In this document: one piece after another, positions 20,368-29,645 of the stretch
Position numbering within the stretch: the stretch's first letter is position 1
Layout of the letters: each line of letters opens with the position of its first letter
From: Chrysophaeum taylorii
Lineage: Eukaryota > Sar > Pelagophyceae > Pelagomonadales > Pelagomonadaceae
NCBI GenBank assembly: GCA_029834535.1
Contig: JAQMWT010000110.1
Span: forward strand, 1-64,000
Direction of reading: 5' to 3'
DNA: 64,000 bases
Position numbers and translations under genes: made by a program
The notes under the pieces: model-generated
Databases searched by the model: none
What the model was told of the DNA's origin: nothing
What the model saw: the letters and a program-made list of their open reading frames with translations, nothing else

Positions 20368-21343
20368 TCACACATCGTCGTCGTCCTCTTCGTCCTCCTG
20401 GAAAAAAACGTCGTCCTCCTCCTCCTCCTCCTCCTCATGAAAGGGAGATGCTGGGGGCGGCACGTCGTCGAGCGTCGTCGTCGGCGGCGGCTCGGGAATG
20501 TCGAGAACGGGGAAGCGACCGATCTCGTCGAACGAGAGGATGTCGACGACAACGTCCGACTCGCGGCGCCGGATGACCGCGAGCTCGAGGTCCGTCGGGT
20601 TGACGGGTGGTCCGAGGGAAAGCGCGAGGGCCCGGTGCGCGAGCGCGGTCGCGGCGTCGAGGTCGAGGGCGGGGTCGGGTCGGAGAAGGGATTCCTTAGC
20701 AGGAGCGGCGGCATCGCCCATCGTAACCGCGTCGGGAACCTCGTCAAAAAATCCGGCGGGATCGGTTCGGTAGAGTTTGAACTCATCGGTCTCGTCGTCG
20801 TAGCCCGCGATGAGAAAGGCGGCGCCGAACGGACGCGTGGACGAGCGAAGCGTCGCGCTATGCACGAAATCGCTGAGACGTGCGGCGACGACTTCGACTG
20901 GGATCCGCGCCCCCCAGGTGCGCCGGTGTTCGGCCGCGAGCCTTTGGAGCGCTCGCAGCAGCTGGCGCGCGTCGGGTACGAGCCCGCACGAGACGCAGAC
21001 GACGTGTTCGTCGACGCGATGAACCCTCTCGCGCCAACCGTCATCCTTCTCCGGGAGGAGGACCCGCGCCGCCGACCGCAGCCCGCTCGACCGTACGGCC
21101 CCGACCACGCAGCACTCCGCGCCGACCACGCCCACCGCCGCGCCCCCGCGCTCGACGGCGCGCTGCGCGTACTCGACCTGATACACGCGCCCTTCCGGCG
21201 AGAACCTGCGCAGCACGTGACCGGCGCACGGAACCAACTCACAGGCACCCGCGATCGTACAGCCGCCGAGCGCGACTTCCGCGCGAAGACTCGCTCCGCG
21301 TCGGCGCTTCGCGCGGCCGACCAACAACAACCTCCTGCGCCAT
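20368..21343 (-). CDS. 20S proteasome alpha-type subunit, two exons
   Basis: The gene encodes one of the alpha-ring subunits that gate the 20S proteasome. Exon 2 (21205-20368) begins with FSPEGRVYQVEYAQRAVE, the hallmark alpha signature. Exon 1 (21343-21243) ends with RRLYDRG, the start of that signature, and a GTGAGT donor follows. Splicing a 37-nt intron (21242-21206) gives YDRGCLFSPEGRVYQVEYA in frame, one residue shorter than usual between DR and FSP. The first ATG could also be 21367. Later features (RIPVEVVAARLSDF, RPFGAAFLIAGYD, TDPAG) most resemble PSMA6 or PSMA5. The C-terminus has a long acidic Glu/Asp tail unusual for the family. The product is about 312 residues. Confidence 0.85.
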
Positions 21344-21379
21344 CGCGATCAAGAGGAAATACCTCATAATTACCCTACG

Positions 21380-21706
21380 ATGGAGGAGGCCCCGGAGGTA
21401 GCAACGAGCGCGAAGAAGGACGAGGCGCCGGTGATTGAACGGCGAAAGACGACGAAATCCGTGTCTCGACGGCTCGAGGCCGCCAAGCGAAGGAGCGAGG
21501 GGCACGCGCCAGCCCCCGCGGGAGACGACGACGTGCCCGTGGTTTTGTCGACAACGCGGCGCCGGCAGAAAGTCGCGGACAGGGTGTGGGTGGCCCAACC
21601 CGAGTCGCTCTTCGACAAGCCCATGTCCAAGAGCGCCGAGGAGTTTCAGAAGAAACGACTCGGCACAAAGCCCCGAGAGAGCAAGAAGCCCAGGCTCTCG
21701 ATTTAG
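21380..21706 (+). CDS. Small basic protein of unknown function
   Basis: The 108-residue product starts at the ATG at 21380. It is charged and probably disordered: an acidic/Ala start, RRKTTKSVSRRLEAAKRR, a central VPVVLSTTRRRQKV and a C-terminal RVWVAQPESLFDKPMS followed by a lysine-rich end resembling a nuclear localisation signal. No family is recognised. Support comes from context: it begins 12 to 36 bp from the divergent proteasome start and ends 9 bp before the convergent sulfotransferase end, filling the gap between two real genes exactly. Confidence 0.6.
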   Translation: MEEAPEVATSAKKDEAPVIERRKTTKSVSRRLEAAKRRSEGHAPAPAGDDDVPVVLSTTRRRQKVADRVWVAQPESLFDKPMSKSAEEFQKKRLGTKPRESKKPRLSI

Positions 21707-21715
21707 TAGTAGTTG

Positions 21716-23828
21716 TCAGCGGCCGCCGCAGTGGCGCTCGTAGAGCGCGAGGTCCTCCGCGTAAAAGTGCCGAACGAACCGGTCGAGTGCGGTTTCGTCC
21801 CACGCGCCGCCTGAGAAGGGTGCTGGGCGGCCGTGGGGAGGGGGGATTACCGAGGATCAGGGAGTGGTTGCTGGGGTTCTGCTGGACGAGCGTGCACTCG
21901 GGTCTACAATGGGGCCTCAGCATCGTGTCGAAGTCGGCTTGAAGCCGGTCGTAGCACATGAACGATATGGCCGCCTCGTTGTCGGCGACCCACCACCGCA
22001 AAGGCCTGCGCGCGGGCGGTGTCGCGATTTTTTTTCTTCTGTCTTTTCCGCGCGTAGCCGACCTGAAGATGCAGTGCGTGCTCGCGTCGGCGGTCGCGTT
22101 GGAGAACTCGCAATAGGCGTTCAGCCCGTCGACGTCGGCAAGGACATTGTCGATGTGCTTGTCGACCAACCAGCGGCGGCACACGTTGCCGAGGAGCCTC
22201 TCGCCGCCCCACTCCCCTCCTTGTTTCTTGAACGCGAGGGCAGACACGAGACGGTCGCGGGGATCTCGGAGAACGATAAAGCACTGCCTCGAGTCGTCGC
22301 CGCAGCGAACGTCGTGGCCAAGCACAAATATGTTCGTCACCCTTCGAAGCGCAGTGCCGAGCGCGCGGCCGGCCGTCTTGCCGGGGTGCATAACGAGCAT
22401 CGCCGCGACCACCGACAGCTTGCGCCGCGCGCAGTCGCGCTGGGAGCACATGAGGTCAAGGACGTCCTGGAGGTCGCGGGCCCTCAGGGTATGACCCACG
22501 CGCACAGCCTGGTACGCGAACGACTCGACGACGTCGGCTGGCTGTTCCCAGCTCCGGCACGTAACGTTTCCAACGCCGTCGACGATCACGCCCACGTTCG
22601 GCGGGAGGTTGGCGCAATAGTAGCGATGGCGGCACATGTCCATGTACAGCGTCCTCACGTCGTTCTCGGTGACGATACCCGCGTGGGTTTTTGCGTACTC
22701 GGCCGCAACGCGCCACGGTTCCTCCCACGAGTTTGCGGCGAGGTTGCGGCCTATCACGCGAACCTCGGGCGCGAGCGGCCGGCTGCAGCGGCGCCTCCGA
22801 CACAGCCAGTCCATCATCATGCCCATGGCCCTCTTGAGGTCTTCGCTCGGCAGTACGAACCCGAATCCGAGACTCTTGCGGACGAAACTCTCGACGCAGT
22901 CGGCCGGATCGTGGAGCGCGGCGCACGTGAGTTCGCCAACCGAAGCGTTCTCGAACGACCACACGTTGAGGGTGAGCGCGTGCTCGAGCCGCCACCCGCA
23001 CGGCTTCACGGCGCAGAACAAGCTCAACACCCGCGCCGCTGCCACATCGACGCTGCGTTTGTCAACTACGAGCCCTTGCGTCTCTTTTCGGAACCTCAAC
23101 ACGGCAAACTCCGGCGGCTCCCAATACGCGCAGTCGGCAATAATTGTCTCGTCGTGCCCGACCTCGACCTCCACGGTGAGGTCCGAAGCGAGGTGCCTGT
23201 GGCAATCGCGTCGCGCGCAGAACCACTCGACCATCGCGACCGCCGCGTCTCTCGCGACGGGGGGCGTCCCTGTGGCCACTAGCGAACGCACGAACTTCTC
23301 GACGACCTCCGCCGGCTCCTCCCAGGGCTCGACGGTCACGAACCCGAGGGGCGTGACGTGGAACGTCAACGGCGGCGGCAGCCTCAACCCGCAGATCCGC
23401 ATGGCGCACAATCTTCTTACCTTCTCCTCGACGTCGAACCGCGTCGCGCTGCGGCCTCGCACAATGTCGCGGCGCGCGCACCGCGCGACGGCGTCGACCG
23501 GATCTTCGAACGGCTCGCACGCGCACTCCCCGACAGCTACCCGACCCGTCAGCGACCGCGAGCACCTCGCGCCCGCTGCGCACAGCGTCTCTCTGAGCAA
23601 TGTCATCTCAGAGACGTTGAGGACGCGGAGACCGGCGTGCGTCGCCGCGCCGGCGAAGAGCTCGATCGCCTCCGCCGCTTCCTGCCCGGGCTCCACCTCG
23701 AGACGACCGATCCCCGGGACGTCGACGTGTCGCAGAATCCGAAGACTAGGAAGCGCTGATGGGAGCCGCAGCACCCTCGCTCCTGCTGCCGAAAAAACAA
23801 CAATGAGAGCAACCAACGCGCCGCCCAT
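21716..23828 (-). CDS. Sulfotransferase-like protein with seven N-terminal Cys-pair repeats
   Basis: This is probably a Golgi-lumen PAPS-dependent sulfotransferase. From the ATG at 23828 a signal/anchor segment (MGGALVALIVVFSAAGARV) leads into seven tandem modules of about 56-71 residues (residues about 40-470). Each has an E-x-P-x-x-VVE-x-F block and then a Cys pair spaced by 4 or 5 residues, such as FCARRDC, LCRRRRC and MCSQRDC. The catalytic part follows: VMHPGKTAGRALGTA (5'-phosphosulfate loop) and FIVLRDPRDRLVSALAF (3'-phosphate site). The conserved C-terminus, WDETALDRFVRHFYAEDL to ERHCGGR and a stop at 21716, is in another frame, so a one-base shift lies near a run of six C around 21845. 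An upstream in-frame GTG-type extension is ignored. Confidence 0.75.
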
Positions 23829-24004
23829 CGCGTTAAAACAAAGTCCGTTGTTGAATTCGGAGAGGGTTAGGAGATTTTCACTTCTTACACATTGGTTGTC
23901 GTTGCGTTTGCAGCACGTACACAACGGCTCAGGATGTCCACGTCACCTCGGCTTCACCACCTCAGCCGAAAACACCTCAGCGCTGCAGCAGCTCGCCCGC
24001 GGTG

Positions 24005-24832
24005 ATGTTGTCTCTTCTCGCCGTCGCCTGCGGCTTTCAGACCATCGTGACGACCCCGCGCGGCGTGTCGTTCAGATCATTGGCTCCGAGGGACCTCGGA
24101 GGGGACGTGTTCCCGACCGCACCAGCACCTGTCCTCGACTTGCCGGGGGATACCCTCGAAGAGCTCCCCGAGCATCGGTTGATCGTCCTCGGGACCACGG
24201 CACTCGCGGGAGCCAGCGCCGTGGCAGCGGCATCGCACCTCGCGCCCTTGGAGATGGTCGTCTTGCTCGCGTGCGCCTTCGCTCTTGCCGATCTCATGAC
24301 TGGCGTATTCCACTGGGCGACGGACAACTACGGCAGCTTGGAGACGCCCCTCGTTGGCCCGGCCTGCGCCGCCTTCCAAGGCCATCACCGCGCGCCGTGG
24401 ACGATCACCTACCGCTCGACATGCAACAACGTCTTCAAAATTGCCAAAATCGTCGCGCCGCTCATCGCCTTGGTTGCAACCGTGGCAACCCCACCCGTCG
24501 CGTTTTTTCTGATCGTAGCCCTATACTCCCAAATACTCTCGCAAGAGTTCCACAAATACTCGCACATGAAACCGCGAGACCAGCCGCCCTTGATCCGCGT
24601 GCTGCAGGACAACGGCCTCGCAATCTCGACGAAGGAGCACGGCCGCCATCACACCGACCCCTTCGACGGGAGGTACTGCATTTTCAACGGCATGCTCAAT
24701 CCCCTTCTCGACAACACACTTTTTTTCCGCCGCCTCGAGGCGCTCGTCTACCGCATCTCGGGCGTCGAGGCCAACTGTTGGAGTGAGGGAGACAAAGGCG
24801 CCGGCGTCAAGGAGCTCGCCTTGTCTCTCTGA
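24005..24832 (+). CDS. FAD4-type plastid fatty acid desaturase (TMEM189/PEDS1-like lipid desaturase domain)
   Basis: The product (275 residues from the ATG at 24005) has the His clusters of the FAD4/PEDS1 family: MTGVFHWATDNYG, QGHHRAPWTITYRS, FHKYSHMKP and HGRHHTDPFDGRYCIFNG, which bind the di-iron centre. Plant FAD4 introduces the trans-delta-3 double bond into 16:0 of plastid phosphatidylglycerol; animal PEDS1 makes plasmalogens. The leader MLSLLAVACGFQ looks like a signal peptide with Phe directly after the cut, the pattern that sends proteins into complex red-derived plastids, so the FAD4 role is favoured. Hydrophobic segments at about 60-85, 150-170 and nearby fit a membrane enzyme. No intron is needed. 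Confidence 0.85.
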   Translation: MLSLLAVACGFQTIVTTPRGVSFRSLAPRDLGGDVFPTAPAPVLDLPGDTLEELPEHRLIVLGTTALAGASAVAAASHLAPLEMVVLLACAFALADLMTGVFHWATDNYGSLETPLVGPACAAFQGHHRAPWTITYRSTCNNVFKIAKIVAPLIALVATVATPPVAFFLIVALYSQILSQEFHKYSHMKPRDQPPLIRVLQDNGLAISTKEHGRHHTDPFDGRYCIFNGMLNPLLDNTLFFRRLEALVYRISGVEANCWSEGDKGAGVKELALSL

Positions 24833-25002
24833 AGGAGTAATGAACTGTTGTTGCGGTTATAGTGTAGCGCGCTTTATATTAAATCTGAAACGCCACATCG
24901 TGGATTGGTGGTGCGAGTTGCTCTCCCTGCGTCTGTCTAGGGTACGCGTGGCAGTTGGGGTGGTCTGAGCGCGCCCCTGGTCTTTTTCTCCTTCAATTGT
25001 TT
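24833..25002. other. Convergent 3' intergenic gap
   Basis: This is a 170-bp gap between two convergent genes. A TATATTAAATCTG stretch near 24876 may serve 3' end formation, but no firm signal can be called. Confidence 0.3.
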
Positions 25003-26115
25003 TTAATGCTGTCGGCGATGCCCCTCCCGGCCTCGCGGAGGCAGAGCACGACTTATATCGAGGGGCGCCTCCTCGCCGCGTCTTGGACTGGCTCGGTGGG
25101 GGGATTGTTGCCGAGTCGTCGACGAATTAGTTTTGGTGGTGTTGTATGAGGGCACGCAGTGCGCGGCGCTGCAGTTTGCCAATGCCGAGCAATTTGGCGA
25201 CGACGAGGCTCGCTGGCACACAACGGAACTAAGTGCGGGAAGGTATGTCCTGAGCCAGCTCCTCTGCTCGCCGTCGGTGATATTGAACCAGCTCGTAAGC
25301 ATTGGCGACATTTCGGGATCCTCTACGGTGGCGACGTCTGGTTTCGTTTTGCCATGGAGCGTGAACAAGTCACGCCCTTTCATTTCGAGTAACTGGTCCT
25401 CGGTGCGAACGATGCGATAGGGGTGCTTGCCTTTCTGCGGGTTGGGGAGTTGCGTCATCGACTGGAAATGTCGGCGTTGGATGAAGTTCGCTCGCGGAGG
25501 ACCAATTCTGCGGAGAAAGCAACTCGACGGCAACCGGCGCTTGGTGTCGCAACATCTCGCTTGCGTCATTGTGAGCGAGAGAATGAGCCCTCGTTGAAAG
25601 GAGGCGATGAACATCTCGTCGCCCACCTGGAAGAACCAATTGCCTGGTTTATTTGGCAAGTAGTCGAGGACAGTCCTGCCGGGGTACTTGTCGTAGGCCA
25701 GGTCGGGGCGTGTCATGACGAGGACGTCGTACTTGAGATGTTCGTCGGCCTCCATTGCGGCGTAGATTAGCCCGGCGCACATCTGCATCTTATAAAACTT
25801 GCCGGTGGTCATTTGGTTGCATGTCGTCGGGTTCTCCGACGTCTGGAACCGTACGGCCTTGGCATTGGCGAGCGCACGCTGCAGCTGTGGGAGCTGGGCG
25901 ACCGACAAGTTGCGTTGCCCGCGCGCGCTCAGCTCTGTCGCCGAGAACAGGTGGAAGTAAACGTCCGCTGGCTTAAAAAATTGCCACAACGAGTCGTAGA
26001 CGCGCCGTTCGACGAGCGAGCGCACAGCGCCGGCGACACACACGGCGATCCGTTTCTTTGGTGCCGCAGAAGTCCGCACCATTCCGACCACCAGTGCCCA
26101 CAACAACCGCAACAT
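25003..26115 (-). CDS. Glycosyltransferase-like secretory protein
   Basis: From the ATG at 26115 the 370-residue product starts with a signal or anchor, MLRLLWALVVGMVRTSAAP. The core IAVCVAGAVRSLVERRVYDS, the block DVYFHLFSA and the acidic motif VLVMTRPDLAYDKYP resemble a poorly characterised family of glycosyltransferase-like proteins in protists and plants (DUF7796-like), where the acidic motif could bind a metal and sugar nucleotide. Several Cys and potential N-glycosylation sites (NLS, NIT, NCS, NTT, NSS) fit a lumenal location. The C-terminus is basic and Ser/Arg-rich. An upstream 98-codon extension lacks an ATG close to it and is left out. The substrate is unknown. Confidence 0.6.
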   Translation of the reverse strand: MLRLLWALVVGMVRTSAAPKKRIAVCVAGAVRSLVERRVYDSLWQFFKPADVYFHLFSATELSARGQRNLSVAQLPQLQRALANAKAVRFQTSENPTTCNQMTTGKFYKMQMCAGLIYAAMEADEHLKYDVLVMTRPDLAYDKYPGRTVLDYLPNKPGNWFFQVGDEMFIASFQRGLILSLTMTQARCCDTKRRLPSSCFLRRIGPPRANFIQRRHFQSMTQLPNPQKGKHPYRIVRTEDQLLEMKGRDLFTLHGKTKPDVATVEDPEMSPMLTSWFNITDGEQRSWLRTYLPALSSVVCQRASSSPNCSALANCSAAHCVPSYNTTKTNSSTTRQQSPHRASPRRGEEAPLDISRALPPRGREGHRRQH

Positions 26116-26668
26116 AACACACGGATATGTATGAGATACCGTCATTGGCCGAGCCGTTCCAACCAATAAGTGGCCGTTCCAACGACCCGAAAAAAATTGA
26201 TCTATAAGAAACGGTAAGGAAGAGATGTCGTTCTCAACGGACGGCATAAGCAAAGCAATGGATTGGTCATTCAGCAGGGCGGTGCTGCCTCGACTCGGCC
26301 AGCAGCCAAGGTGGGGTGCTGTGGCTCGCCACAACGTCGAGGGTTCTGGGCGATGTCTTTGTGCATGATCACGCTTCACCGCGTACGTGCCGCCCGCGTG
26401 AGCTCGCATGACAACGTAGAACTCATGAATGAAACATAACGAGATAGCCTGGCGGATTTTGCGGATTAATCCTACGCAGAAGGTGCCAAGCTCACTGTCG
26501 TCATGGTGATCGGGACGAAACTAAAATGGCGGAATTTCAGAGTGGCATCCACATTTCGGCCTTTACCGTCAGTGCGAATCATTTTGTCCTGAAGTGCTTG
26601 AAATCCGCACGAAAACTTGACCCAGTGAAACACTTCCATCACTGCGGGAGACAAAGTAAATCACAAAC
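26116..26668. other. Intergenic, no gene seen
   Basis: This gap separates the divergent glycosyltransferase-like gene from a beta-helix fragment. Only short open frames with no features are present, and I see no repeat or RNA gene. Confidence 0.4.
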
Positions 26669-27340
26669 GTGAATTGCACTTGGCTGTCAGTTGAATCGGC
26701 AATCGATGCGGCGACCATTCCTCTAGCGGAAGATGCTCCCGGCGTCGTATCTGGTCCGAACCCGCGCCCTCAATCCCTGGTAAGCAAGAGTGTTTCGCGG
26801 GTAGTCAATACCCCTCGACAATTGTTCTTTGTAGCGTCTGACATCGTCGCCTATCGAAACAGGGGGGCAGATCTTGTACGTCGCGACTGGTCCCAAGTGA
26901 CTGTCGATGGCTCTAACTTTGCCGATAAGAACGCAGAGAGGGGCGGCGTTGCATGTCTGGAAGGTGTGAATTCAAATATTGAGAACGTCCAATTCGCAAA
27001 AAATCGAGCTTCAATTGATGGCGGCGGAGCTTGCCAAGACAGCGCATACGCTTCATATGGGAGGGTCTCGCTTTCCGGCACCAATGCGTGTGTCTCTTTC
27101 GGTAATTTTTGAATGAAGTAATTGACTTTGTACTGCGACTATAAAGCTTCGTTTCCAACAGGTCTTCGTCGAATTGCGGAGCCGTGTTCATCCTAGATCG
27201 GGCTCACTATTTAAGAGAGTGTGGCAACTGCAGCTATTCCAACAAAACACCGCGGGTGCGACTGGAGACGTGTGCGCCCTGGAAGACGGCGTTGTTTGGC
27301 GCTTCCACCCATAGGAAGTTTTCGTAAAGTTGGTGCTAAC
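26669..27340 (+). pseudogene. Fragment of a beta-helix (polymorphic-membrane-type repeat) protein
   Basis: A frame open to 27112 contains FADKNAERGGVACLEGV and VQFAKNRASIDGGGACQ, two turns of the F-x-x-N-x-A-x-x-GG-A pattern seen in polymorphic membrane protein repeats and related parallel beta-helices of protist surface proteins. A third turn (SNCGAVFILDRAHYL) appears in another frame around 27167-27215. There is no ATG at the 5' end (the frame opens with GTG) and the turns are in different frames, so this is a gene fragment or an exon set of a larger gene. Base composition is closer to the left of the window than to the GC-rich genes around it. Confidence 0.4.
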
Positions 27341-27428
27341 AACACACCAACTTTGCGCCTCATGGTGCAGGTTGTGAGTGGCGCTGTGCTAATGCCACTG
27401 TGCTTCTGATTATAGTCAGCTTCTCATC

Positions 27429-28052
27429 TCAGAAGCGCGATTTTGACGACTTGTTGTCCGTAGCGTTACTGCATGACACGTGACCGAAGGCTTCGATTCT
27501 ACGATAATGACGCGTGGTCGCAGGCGTCGGTTCTACGATCACCTTCGGCACGGCGCAGTCCCCCATTGACACCGGCATCGTCGAACAGATAAAGTTGATA
27601 CTGAACCCGATCTCGAGCGCCCCCTCCACGGTACAACAAAAGGACCATGATCCGTCATTTCTCCTCTCGGAGTTGTACAGAGCGCCCAAGTGGGATTCAC
27701 AACCTTTTTTTGCCAGGTCCCCGAGGGTGCACTTTCCTTGCGCATACCCGTCGCCCACTGGGTACCGGTGTCTCCATCCCTTCCGACCGCTCAAGCGCTG
27801 CGCGCAATCCTCACCTCCATCTGTAGCAGTCAGTCGGTCTCCCTTTAAATAGCCCTTTTCTAAAAACCAATGGGCACACACGATAACTCTAGGACACATA
27901 GGGATATACACAGAAGTTTGTTGGCGGGGCGCGCCAACAAATCCACCTTTCTCATGATAAAGAAAGCGTGGGGGTTGTTGCGTGGGGGCCGAGGAAGGAG
28001 GAGGGGGGGGGCATCTGCATAGCCGGGGGTGAGTTTGGAGAACAAGCCACAT
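27429..28052 (-). CDS. Doubtful open reading frame, possible Cys-containing protein
   Basis: This 207-codon frame starts with an ATG at 28052, three bases after the stop of the dioxygenase-like gene. It begins hydrophobic (MWLVLQTHPRLC), runs through a proline tract, and has Cys residues in a stretch ending WSFCCTVEGALEIGF. No family is recognised and the start may be chance, since it lies in the neighbouring gene's likely 3' UTR. In its favour, it is long for a region of moderate GC content. Confidence 0.25.
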   Translation of the reverse strand: MWLVLQTHPRLCRCPPPPPSSAPTQQPPRFLYHEKGGFVGAPRQQTSVYIPMCPRVIVCAHWFLEKGYLKGDRLTATDGGEDCAQRLSGRKGWRHRYPVGDGYAQGKCTLGDLAKKGCESHLGALYNSERRNDGSWSFCCTVEGALEIGFSINFICSTMPVSMGDCAVPKVIVEPTPATTRHYRRIEAFGHVSCSNATDNKSSKSRF

Positions 28053-28054
28053 GT

Positions 28055-28843
28055 CTAGCCGAAGATCCAGATGGCATCGCGATAGACGATGTCGGGCGTG
28101 GAGTGGAGAACCGAGTTGTCGTGGAAGAGCATAATTTCCTGACCCCGTTTGAAGACAGGGCGGATGATGTGGTGATCCGGAATGCCGGCCTCCGGGCGGT
28201 AGCCAGCAACCGGGGGATCTGCCATCGAGTGCGACAACTTGACGAGGTGACTAAACACTCCGGTCGTTGGGCCTCTCGAGTCGGCCGTCGGAAAGCCGAG
28301 CATGATGATTACTTGGTCCCAACCTACAAAATCCTGGTGCCAGGCGTGGGGCCCCATCGTTCGATTGCCACCAAAGTCGAGGACCGAGTCGTCTCTGCGC
28401 TCGCCTCCGATCTCCGCCATTATACCTCGCGACGCTTTCGCGCCGAGGTCTGGAAGCTGCAGACTCCCGAGCGTCGCGAGGAACTTCTCCCCGGTTGGTG
28501 CTCGGGGCCCCGCGCGTGCGAGCGCGCGCGTCAATCTCGGACATGCGTCGTCGACGTCCCAGCGCCACCCGCGGGACCGATGGTCCGCCTCCGAGTCCCG
28601 TCGCAGTCGATTCCGGAAATCGAAGTGCTCGAACGCTTCCCCCAGACAGCTCCCGGGAAAGACGGCGTCCAGGCTCGCGTAAGAGAAGACCTCTGTTGCG
28701 GGGGCTTCCTGGCCGCGCAGCGCCGCAGGGACCACGAGCCGCGATGCCGCCTCGTTCGACACCTGTGACCGACACGCTGCCCTTAACGTCTCTGGGTGCT
28801 GCAGCGCCGCCGTCGAGGCCACCACAAACAGCACATTCGCCAT
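28055..28843 (-). CDS. Phytanoyl-CoA dioxygenase-like Fe(II)/2-oxoglutarate oxygenase
   Basis: The 262-residue product starts at the ATG at 28843, with MANVLFVVASTAALQ as a possible signal peptide. The HxD of HAWHQDFVGWDQV and the later His in MLFHDNSVLHSTPD form the iron triad of PhyH-type hydroxylases, with a beta-sheet core between them (VIIMLGFP, IIRPVFKRGQEIML). These enzymes hydroxylate lipids or small molecules using 2-oxoglutarate and O2; the substrate cannot be told. The usual 2-oxoglutarate-binding Arg is less clear and might be the Arg of IVYRDA near the end. No intron is needed. Confidence 0.75.
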   Translation of the reverse strand: MANVLFVVASTAALQHPETLRAACRSQVSNEAASRLVVPAALRGQEAPATEVFSYASLDAVFPGSCLGEAFEHFDFRNRLRRDSEADHRSRGWRWDVDDACPRLTRALARAGPRAPTGEKFLATLGSLQLPDLGAKASRGIMAEIGGERRDDSVLDFGGNRTMGPHAWHQDFVGWDQVIIMLGFPTADSRGPTTGVFSHLVKLSHSMADPPVAGYRPEAGIPDHHIIRPVFKRGQEIMLFHDNSVLHSTPDIVYRDAIWIFG

Positions 28844-29084
28844 CGTCAACGCCGAGGGCGTTTTGTTCGTTTGAAAGAACAGATAGTAAGGATTAGGTGG
28901 CCTGTAGACGAGGAGGTTGCATTGATTGCATTTTCCGGCAGAAGTGCTATGGCGGTAACGCCCATTCCCCCACTGTCTGCCTGTTACATTGTCTGTTATT
29001 ACCTTGAAACTTTGGGGGGTGTCATCCCGACACCTTCACCTGCTTTGCTACTGAAACACTCTGTACTGAGGACTCATACTTAGT

Positions 29085-29645
29085 GCTCCTGGCGGTTTAA
29101 AACCGACAAGACTTTAATCCGGATTTTAAGGTTTTAAACCGGTTTAAAACTGTCCAATACTCAAGGCGGTTTTCGGATTTGGTTTTGGACCGCCACCCGT
29201 CGTGCCACGTAGGCTTATCCCACTCTCTCTCAGCTCGTGAGAGAGAGCTCCTGCTTCAGTCGTCGTCGTCGTCGTCGTCGTCAAAGGATGGGGTAGCGGC
29301 TGAGGGGGTTTCAATGATGACGGGCTCATCGTCGTCGTCATCACTAGGAGGAGTGTCGTTGGTGGCGCCTTCTTGTTCATACTCGCTGATGCAATGAAGG
29401 AGAAAATCGTTCTGGTGAAGCCCGATCACGTGAGCGTGAACCCCACTCTTCGGACGCCCGCCTGACATCGCTGCCTCCAGACGGGCTGCGCCTCAGCAGT
29501 ATCAACACCGTTGCACCTTTTTGAAATTCGCGGGCGCGACTCCTTCAAAAGCGCACGCCGTTTTCGAGTTTTGGCAGACAGAGTTTAATCCGGAATAAAA
29601 CCGGTCCAAAACCGAGTTTAATCCGGCGCGGTGTTTAGGCTCGGT
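29085..29645. repeat. Cluster of TTTAATCCGG repeats and a 20-nt perfect palindrome
   Basis: TTTAATCCGG occurs at about 29113, 29583 and 29616, flanking a small ORF. A perfect palindrome GTTTTAAACCGGTTTAAAAC lies at 29131-29150, with further half-copies (CGGTTTAAAACCG near 29093, AAAACCGGTCCAAAACCG near 29596). The arrangement suggests a small non-autonomous transposon or a set of protein-binding sites, but I cannot find clean terminal repeats. Confidence 0.4.
29256..29468 (-). CDS. Small acidic-tailed ORF, uncertain
   Basis: A 70-codon frame runs from the ATG at 29468. It starts MSGGRPKSGVHAHVIGLHQN and ends in two Asp runs encoded by GTC/GAC microsatellites. The first residues resemble the start of BED-finger hAT transposases, but no zinc ligands follow. 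It sits between the TTTAATCCGG repeats. It may be a transposon remnant or chance. Confidence 0.25.
   Translation of the reverse strand: MSGGRPKSGVHAHVIGLHQNDFLLHCISEYEQEGATNDTPPSDDDDDEPVIIETPSAATPSFDDDDDDDD

Noticed and set aside
22636-24786. 716-codon plus-strand frame crossing the sulfotransferase and FAD4-like genes
   Set aside because: It is antisense to one gene and out of frame with the other; the His motifs of FAD4 lie in a different frame.
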